NCBI GenBank assembly: GCA_017994815.1
Contig: JAGOJY010000031.1
Span: forward strand, 1-50,843
Origin: Acidobacteriota bacterium
Lineage (GTDB): Bacteria > Acidobacteriota > Polarisedimenticolia > J045
DNA length: 50,843 bases
Direction of reading: 5' to 3'
Under the pieces are notes generated by a model that was given only the letters and a program-made list of their open reading frames with translations, did no database searches and was not told the DNA's origin. Of the stretch, positions 16,308 to 23,300 are shown piece after piece (position 1 is the first letter of the stretch; each line of letters opens with the position of its first letter). A program made the translations under genes and the position numbers.

Positions 16308-18413
16308 ATGTTATGCGGCGTGAAACTAAAAGGTCTCCTGGGCCTCGCTCTCTGGGCGGCGGGGCTAGGAGGGGGGGTATCTCGGGCTGACGTCGTCATC
16401 CACGAGATCATGTACAACTCGATCGAGTCGGATGACGTCGAGTACATCGAGCTTTACAACTCGGGTCCTTCCTCCGTCGACGTGACCGGCTGGTACCTGC
16501 TGGACGACGATCTGGCGCACGACCAGTGTCTTCTGGTCGGCACACTCGAGCCCGGCGGGTTTCTCGTCGTGCCGGGCCTCATGAACCCGTTCGAGGCCAA
16601 GTACCCGGGAGTGACGAACGTCAACCCCAACCACTTCGACAACAACGAGTCGGGACGTGGCTGGGGACTGGGCAATGCCGGTGACGAGGTGCGCCTCTAC
16701 AACGCCCAGGGCGTTCTGACCGACATCGTCGAGTTCGACGATGCGGCGCCGTGGCCCACCGCGGCCGACGGCTCGGGCCCGTCGCTCGAGCTGTACCACG
16801 CGCTGCTCGACAACAACCTCCCCACGAGCTGGGGCGCGAGCACCAACGGACCTCCGCACGGCACGCCCGGCGCAGAGAACAGCATCCACCGGGAAGACCA
16901 GGCGCCGTTGATCGAGGCGGTCGGCCGTAGCGTCCCGCTGCCCGGGCCCGGCGACGACGTCGCGGTCTTCGCCCGCGTGACGGACGACGAAAGCGTGAGC
17001 TCGGTGCAGTTGTTCGTCGACGAGGGCTCCGGGTACGTGCCGCGGCCGATGTTCGACGACGGCGTGCACGGCGATGGTTACGCCGGGGACCTGACATACG
17101 GGGCGTTCATCGCGGCGCACCCGGATGGAACGCTGGTCCGCTACTACATCAGCGCGACCGACACGCTGCCCCAGACCATCTGCGACCCGCCGCTGGCTCC
17201 GGCCGACCACCACGGCTACACCGTCGGCCACGTCCCGCCGCAGTTGGTCATCAACGAGGTCCTGCCGCGCAACGTGAACGGGATGGTGGACGAGGCGGGC
17301 CAGCACGAGGACTGGATCGAGATCAAGAACCGCGGCGCCGAGCGGGTCGCGCTGGGCGGGATGTTCCTAGCCGACAACTTCACGGAGTCGCGGCGCTGGC
17401 GGTTCCCTCCGGTGTCGCTCGACCCCGGGCAGCGCCTGCTCGTGTGGGCCGACAGCGACACCAGCCAGGGCCCGTTCCACACCGATTTCAAGCTGTCGGC
17501 GAACGGAGGCTCGGCGGCGCTGTTCGACACGGCGGATCACGGCAACACGATGATCCACGGGCTGCGGTACGGCCTCGCGGGCGCCGACGTCTCCTTCGGC
17601 TTCTATCCCGAGGACGCGCGCGTCCCGGAGTACCTTTTCCCCTCGCCCAACGCGCCGAACGCGCTCCTGTACTCGATGGTCTGTCTGAACGAGATGTTGA
17701 CGACCAGCGAGGGCGGCGGCGGAACCGACGACTGGGTCGAGCTGTACAACCGCGGCGACTTCGCGATCGACATCAGCGGCTGGTACCTCTCGGACGATCT
17801 CGACGATCCGCTGCGCTACGCCTTCCCGCCCGGGACGGTGCTCCAGCCGGGCGCGTTCCATTACGTCCACGAGCTGACGCTGGGGTTCAGCTTCGCGTCG
17901 GACGGCAGCGAGATCGTCATGCTGACGAAATCCGACGGCGTCACGGGCCAGGACTACTACGACTACGGGCCGCAGACGGCCGACGTCAGCGACGGACGCT
18001 TCCCGGACGGGACGGCGGACTGGCACTACCTCCGGCCGCCGACGCCGGGGTGGGCCAACGCCTGCAACGGAACGCTGCAACCCGGCCGGGTAGCCGCGCT
18101 GCGCTTCGCCTCCGCCAGCGAGATCGCGTGGGACGCGGCCCCGGGCGCGAGCTTCTACGACGTGGTCAAGGGGGATCTCGCCACGCTGCGCCTCGCGGGC
18201 GACTTCACCGCCGCGCTCATCCAGTGCGTGGAGAACGACAGCCCGGACCTGGGTGCCTGGACACCGTATGCCCCGCCCGCGGCGGGCGGCTGGTTCTACC
18301 TGGTCCGCGGCACGAACCGTGAGTGCGGATTCGGTTCCTACGACACCGGCGCGGCCTCGCAGGTCGGCTCGCGGGACGGCGAGATCGCCGCGGCCGCGCA
18401 CCACTGTCCCTGA
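16308..18413 (+). CDS. Secreted lamin-tail-domain protein
   Basis: A 701-residue exported protein. VKLKGLLGLALWAAGLGGG ending SRA is a signal peptide; the GTG at 16320 may be the true start. Three lamin-tail (LTD) domains follow: about 28-185 (EYIELYNSGPSSVDVTGW), about 305-445 (DWIEIKNRGAERVALGGM) and about 465-585 (DWVELYNRGDFAIDISGW). An Ig-like stretch lies between the first two. The last 100 residues (DVVKGDLATLRL, GWFYLVRGTNRECGFGSY, final CP) form a domain also found at the C-termini of two other secreted proteins here. LTD domains are beta-sandwiches with poorly known roles in bacteria. First gene of an operon with VTC and DUF4956. Confidence 0.85.
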   Translation: MLCGVKLKGLLGLALWAAGLGGGVSRADVVIHEIMYNSIESDDVEYIELYNSGPSSVDVTGWYLLDDDLAHDQCLLVGTLEPGGFLVVPGLMNPFEAKYPGVTNVNPNHFDNNESGRGWGLGNAGDEVRLYNAQGVLTDIVEFDDAAPWPTAADGSGPSLELYHALLDNNLPTSWGASTNGPPHGTPGAENSIHREDQAPLIEAVGRSVPLPGPGDDVAVFARVTDDESVSSVQLFVDEGSGYVPRPMFDDGVHGDGYAGDLTYGAFIAAHPDGTLVRYYISATDTLPQTICDPPLAPADHHGYTVGHVPPQLVINEVLPRNVNGMVDEAGQHEDWIEIKNRGAERVALGGMFLADNFTESRRWRFPPVSLDPGQRLLVWADSDTSQGPFHTDFKLSANGGSAALFDTADHGNTMIHGLRYGLAGADVSFGFYPEDARVPEYLFPSPNAPNALLYSMVCLNEMLTTSEGGGGTDDWVELYNRGDFAIDISGWYLSDDLDDPLRYAFPPGTVLQPGAFHYVHELTLGFSFASDGSEIVMLTKSDGVTGQDYYDYGPQTADVSDGRFPDGTADWHYLRPPTPGWANACNGTLQPGRVAALRFASASEIAWDAAPGASFYDVVKGDLATLRLAGDFTAALIQCVENDSPDLGAWTPYAPPAAGGWFYLVRGTNRECGFGSYDTGAASQVGSRDGEIAAAAHHCP

Positions 18414-19204
18414 TGATGAGCCAGGACCCCGCTCCGAACGGGCGCATGCCCACGCGGTTCGAGTACAAGTACCTCGTGCCGGTGGGCGTGTCCGGGCTGA
18501 TCCGCTCGTTCATGTCGCCGTTCGTGGTCCCCGACCCGTACGCCAAGGACAAGCCGGGCCACCGCTACACGATCTGCAGCCTGTACCTCGACACTCCCGA
18601 CCTGCGGATGTACCGCCAGACCGTGGAAGGCAACAAGAACCGCTTCAAGCTCCGCGTGCGGAGCTACAGCGACGACCCCGCAACCCCCGTGTTCGCCGAG
18701 ATCAAGCGCAAGGTCGATTCGGCTGTGCTCAAGCAGCGTGCGATGCTCGATCGGGAGCAGGCGCACACGCTACTCGGGGGCCACTCGCTGTCGTGGCGCG
18801 GCCGCGAGAACTCCCAGCGCGCCGCCGCCGAGTCGTTCCAGGACCTGATGCTCAACTCGGGCGCGCGACCCGTGGTGCGCGTGCGCTACGAGCGCGAGGC
18901 GTGGGTCGCCGCCGACGGCGGCCCGGTGCGGGTCACGTTCGACACGCGCCTCTGCTGCCGGCGCACGCCGGGGCCCGACCTGGCGCTCGAGAACGGCCAC
19001 TTCAGCCCGGTGGCGCTGGCAGCCGTGATCCTCGAGATCAAGTTCACCGGGCAGTTTCCGACCTGGCTGCGCGATATGGCCATGATGTTCGAGCTGCGCC
19101 GGCGGTCGGTCCCCAAGTACATCCTCTCCGTCGACACGACGGTGCGCACGGCCGTGCCCCCGAGCTTCGCGCGCGGCGCGGCGATCGGGTTCGGGATGCC
19201 CTGA
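18413..19204 (+). CDS. VTC-domain (polyphosphate polymerase-like) protein
   Basis: A 263-residue cytoplasmic protein with the VTC fold, a tunnel enzyme lined by basic residues that makes polyphosphate from ATP in yeast Vtc4. The expected strand motifs are present in order: RFEYKYLVP, CSLYLDTPDL, KNRFKLRVRSY, VFAEIKRKVDSAVLKQRA, VVRVRYEREAW, VRVTFDT and ILEIKFTGQFP. The ATG overlaps the TGA of the lamin-tail gene (TGATGATG), so translation is coupled. In bacteria VTC proteins are often found with DUF4956 and CotH proteins, as here. No SPX or transmembrane part. Whether it makes polyphosphate is untested. Confidence 0.85.
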   Translation: MMSQDPAPNGRMPTRFEYKYLVPVGVSGLIRSFMSPFVVPDPYAKDKPGHRYTICSLYLDTPDLRMYRQTVEGNKNRFKLRVRSYSDDPATPVFAEIKRKVDSAVLKQRAMLDREQAHTLLGGHSLSWRGRENSQRAAAESFQDLMLNSGARPVVRVRYEREAWVAADGGPVRVTFDTRLCCRRTPGPDLALENGHFSPVALAAVILEIKFTGQFPTWLRDMAMMFELRRRSVPKYILSVDTTVRTAVPPSFARGAAIGFGMP

Positions 19205-19887
19205 TGGACGCGTTCACACAGCTCATCGAAGGCACCGGCCCACAGGCGGTCGAGGCAACGATCTCGTCGCTTGTGCTCTCGATGCTGCTGGCATTCGTGC
19301 TCGGGCAGTTCATCGCGTGGGTCTACGGCTGGACGCACAGCGGCCTGTCCTACTCGCGGAGCTTCACCCAGTCGCTCGTGCTGATCACGATGCTGGTTTC
19401 GCTGGTCATGTTCGTGATCGGCAACAGCCTGATCACGGCCTTCGGCCTGCTCGGCGCGCTGGCGATCATCCGGTTCCGCAACGTCCTGAAGGACACGCGG
19501 GACACGGTTTTCGTGTTCTTGGCGCTCGTGCTCGGCATGGCCGTCGGCACGCAGCGCTACGTCACCGCGATCTTCGGGACCTGCGGCCTGATGCTGGTCG
19601 TGGCGTACCTGTCGTACACCAACTTCGGCAGCTTCGGCCGGTTCGACGGTTACCTGAGCCTGCGGCTGGCCAGCGGCTCGGACGCTGGCCCGGTGCTGCA
19701 CCGCTTCTGCCGCACCACCAAGCAGGTTTCGGTGCGGCACAACGGCTCCGACGGCATCGCCGAGTACGTCTACCAGGTCGGCCTGCGCGACCGGACGCTC
19801 GGCCAGCAATTGCTCGCGGAACTGCGGGCCATCCAGGGCGTGGACGAGGTCTCGCTGGTCCTGCGGGACGAGTTGGCCGAGGTCTGA
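19204..19887 (+). CDS. DUF4956 membrane protein
   Basis: A 227-residue inner-membrane protein with about four helices in the first 150 residues. It has the family core GNSLITAFGLLGALAIIRFRNVLKDTRDTVFVFLALVLGMAVGTQRY. A soluble C-terminal domain (about 155-227) with VYQVGLRDRTLGQQLLAELRAIQGVDEVSLV resembles the C-terminal part of MgtC-type proteins. The ATG overlaps the VTC stop by one base. The VTC-DUF4956 pairing is recurrent in bacteria. The biochemical role is unknown; handling of the VTC product at the membrane is an inference. Confidence 0.88.
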   Translation: MDAFTQLIEGTGPQAVEATISSLVLSMLLAFVLGQFIAWVYGWTHSGLSYSRSFTQSLVLITMLVSLVMFVIGNSLITAFGLLGALAIIRFRNVLKDTRDTVFVFLALVLGMAVGTQRYVTAIFGTCGLMLVVAYLSYTNFGSFGRFDGYLSLRLASGSDAGPVLHRFCRTTKQVSVRHNGSDGIAEYVYQVGLRDRTLGQQLLAELRAIQGVDEVSLVLRDELAEV

Positions 19888-19890
19888 GCG

Positions 19891-20175
19891 GTGCGGGAGC
19901 CGGCCCCGATCACGACCCCGCGCGACCAGCGCCTCGAGCAGTTCCGCCGCGGGCGGCTTCCCCTCGCGGTGTGGATCGCGGCGATCCTCGCCTGCGCGTT
20001 GCTGCTGGCGCTGCGCGCCTCCCGCGTCGAGGTGGTCGGCGCGGATGTCCCGCGCTCGGTCCGGGCCACGACCGAGGACCCCGGCCTGGTGGCCCGCGAG
20101 GCCCCGGGCCTGCACGTCGCGGTGCCAGCACTGCAGGTGGCCGGCGACAGCGAACCCAACCCCCGTCATCCGTAG
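19891..20175 (+). CDS. Small single-helix membrane protein
   Basis: A 94-residue protein starting at GTG, three bases after the DUF4956 stop. A basic N-terminus (QRLEQFRRGR) precedes one helix (about 25-45, LPLAVWIAAILACALLLAL). About 50 residues outside follow, with no recognisable domain. It is the last gene of the lamin-tail/VTC operon and ends just before repeat copy B. Possibly an accessory subunit of the VTC/DUF4956 complex; this rests on position only. Confidence 0.6.
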   Translation: MREPAPITTPRDQRLEQFRRGRLPLAVWIAAILACALLLALRASRVEVVGADVPRSVRATTEDPGLVAREAPGLHVAVPALQVAGDSEPNPRHP

Positions 20176-20183
20176 GGGCCGCC

Positions 20184-20304
20184 GCAGCCGCAAGCGATGA
20201 TCGTCCCTCCGGGCGGCCGCCTACCCCCCTCTTCAGTCACCAGAGCGAGCCGTCCGCCACAGGATGCACGCTTCCTTGATAGAAGTGGCCTTTGAAGATC
20301 CTAC
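20184..20304 (-). repeat. Dispersed inverted repeat, copy B
   Basis: Reverse-complement partner of copy A at 13001-13127. It begins at the TAG stop of the leftward CotH gene just as copy A begins at the stop of the ApgM-family gene. It fills the gap between the convergent small membrane protein gene and the CotH gene. Confidence 0.85.
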
Positions 20305-23300
20305 ATTCCGACGAGCTTCGCGCAGGTCGCGAGCGGTAACTGGCCCTCGTTCGCAACGGCGGTGATCGCGAGTGGCGCTGTGCCAACGAACTTGCGCAGC
20401 ACGCGCAGGCGCACGGTGAGCACCGGCCCCGAGCCGCGCAGGGGCAGCGGCCCGTACTGCGCGATCGTGACCGAGCCCCTCTCGTTGCGCAGCGCCGTCG
20501 CGTCGCCTGCCGCGATGCCGGCCGCGGACACGCCGAGCACCCCCAGCACGGACGGATCGAAGCGCAGGATGTAATCGAGCCCGAGGATCCCGTCGGCGTT
20601 GGTGATCGCGAGTTCCAGCGTCACCTCCGACCCCGGACGCGGCGCCCCGGACCACGTCCCGCAGAGCACGGCCGCGCTGTCCGACCTCGCGGGCCAACCG
20701 CCCTGGCCGCGGAGTGCCTCGGCGAGCCGCCGGTCGCGCGTGGCCGCGACGGTCTCCGCGTCCGCCGCCGGCGCGAGCAGGGCGCTCCCCGCGCTCCAGT
20801 TGCCGGAGACGTCGCCGTAGAAGATCGCGTGGAAGTCGTCGGTCTCCTGGCCCGTGATCGGCTCGTGCCGGTACTCGGCCACCGTGCAGTCGTGCGCCGC
20901 GGGGCCGTCGTACTGGTCGCAGCGCAGGAACAGCCAATCCGAGCCGGTGGCGACCGCGACGGGCAGGTGCTCGTCCATCGCCGCGGAGAAGCGCGAGACC
21001 CACCCGGCGTCGGTCGCGCTGACCGCTCCGTTGTTCGTGACGTCGCCGGCCAGCCGCTGGTTCGCGGAGAGCCGCGGCTCGGCGCCGACCGCCTCGCGCG
21101 CGATCAGGGCGGCGTCGTACGATGTCACCGCGCCGCGTTCCTGCGTTCCGGGCGCCACGTACTTCGACAGCGGCGCGACCGTCAACGAGCCGTACAGGTC
21201 GGCCAGCATGAACGTTCCGGCGGAACTGGTCGTGGCGTCAGACGACCCGTCGCTCGAAGCATCGATCGGCACGTCCGCGACCGCCTTGGCGCTCGGCTCG
21301 CGGTACGCCGGGTCGGGAACCGCCGCATCGCGGTAGTAGCGCACCGTCCCCGCCACGCCGCAGGAGCTGTTCGGCACGTTGCTGCACACCGCTTCCGCGC
21401 TGCAACTATCGGCCGTGCACACGTCGAGGTCGTCGCACTTGGCGGCACCAACGCACAGCGCGCCGCTGCAACCATCCGCGATCGTGCACACGTCGCCGTC
21501 GTCGCAGGCGCTGCCCGCGGCCAGGTTCACGTGGACGCAGGCGTGGTACGCGCAGGAATCCGTCGTGCACTCCAGCCCGTCGTCGCACGTGCAGTCCGAG
21601 ATGCAGCAGCCGGGGACCGGCTGCCCCGCGCACACCCGCGCGGCGCAGACGTCGTCCGCGGTGCAAGGATCACCGTCGGCGCAGGCCCGCGTGTTCGGCG
21701 CGTTGCTGCAGCGGCCATCGGGACAGCTGTCGTCCGTGCAGGGATTCCCGTCGGTGCAGTCGGCGGCGCTCGCGCAGGTCGTGGAGACGACGCTGCGCAA
21801 CGGGCCGAGGTCCTGGACGTTCCCGCCACCGCTCCACGCATTCGGCGAACCGAAGGTGCTCGACGTGCCGTCGTTGTACAGGGAGAACGCCGTGATCGCG
21901 GGACCGGGATCCTGCTCGAGCTTGAACACCTCGCGGCTGCTGATCCCGCCGCCCGTGAAGACGCCCTCGCCCGCCGGGCCGAACGCCGTCACGTCCTGCG
22001 CGTTGCGGATCGTGATCCGCGTGTCGTTGTTCGAGACGGAGAATCCGAGGGCGCTGATGTAGGCGCCGTCGGCGCCGGGGGAGGCCTGCAGGTTGATCCA
22101 CCAGTCACCGTTGCCGGGGTCGTAGCTGGCGTCGGTCGCGAGGTCCTCGGAGACAGTGATGATCGTGCCGCTGCGCAGGTCTCCCAACAACTCGTGCTGG
22201 GTGAAGGCGAGGACCGCCGAGAGCGCGCCGTCATCCTCTACGACCACGTTCCAGCCGCGCAGGTCGAGGTGGTCCTCGACCACGACGAGTTCGAACCAGT
22301 CCCCGCCGTTGCCGAAGACGGTCCCCCAGTACGTGTCGCTGCCGGCGTCGTCCAGGTAGTTGGACGGCGACACGCCGTTGTACTCGTTGAGCAGGATCGG
22401 CGTGGTCGCGCTCGCGTTCGGCAGGGACGGCGTCGGATGCAGGAACTGCACCAGGTTCGCGCTGCCGTCGGGCTCGCGGCCGAACGAGACGTCGTTCCCC
22501 AGTGCGGGATAGGCCAGGGAATCGGCGAGTTCGCCGCCCGGCCCGTGGAGGAACACGGTGCCCGCGCCAGCCGCGAGGCGGAAGTTCGCGTGCAGCGGGC
22601 CCTCGGCCGGCTCGCCGTCGGCCCAGACCAGGAGCCGCCCGCGCCCGCACAGCTCCGTGCTCCCCGGCAGTGGCCACTTGCCGGGGACTTCCGGGTCGTC
22701 GCTCAGGCTGAACCCGGCGAGGCTCACCGTTTCGGCCAGCGGGCTGTACAGCTCGATCCACGGCTCGGCCTCGCCCTGCTCGTCAGTGCCGACCGTCACG
22801 TTGTGCGGCAGGACCTCGTTGACGTAGGCCAGCGGCACCGGTTCGAACGTGCCTTCGTTGAGCGCGCTCCACGACCCGCCGTTCAGCGAGCGCGCGCGGA
22901 CCGTGGTCGCGGACTCGATCGCCAGCGGCCCGCCGTACGCGAATGCCGATGCCGACACCGCGCCGCCGCGCAGCCGGGGATCGCTGCCGTCCAGCGTGTA
23001 GTACACGGTCCCGGCGGCGGACGTGATCGTCAGGCCGAACCCGGCCGGCACCGAGCCGGGCAGGTGGTTGAATGCCGGCGGTCCCGCGAACTGCGCGTCC
23101 ATCCATTCCAGCCGGTCGGCCAGCCAGTCCCGCATCCAGCGGACCTCGTCGGCGTAGGTCGCACCGATGTACCAGTTGGGCCACACGTACGCGCCGAGGA
23201 TCGGCCAGCGCTGGAAGTTGCGGACCTGCGCCTCGGCCAGCAGCGTGGCGTCGTGGTCGATGTCGCCGAGCAGTTTCTCGGTGCGGAAGATCTCGCGGCG

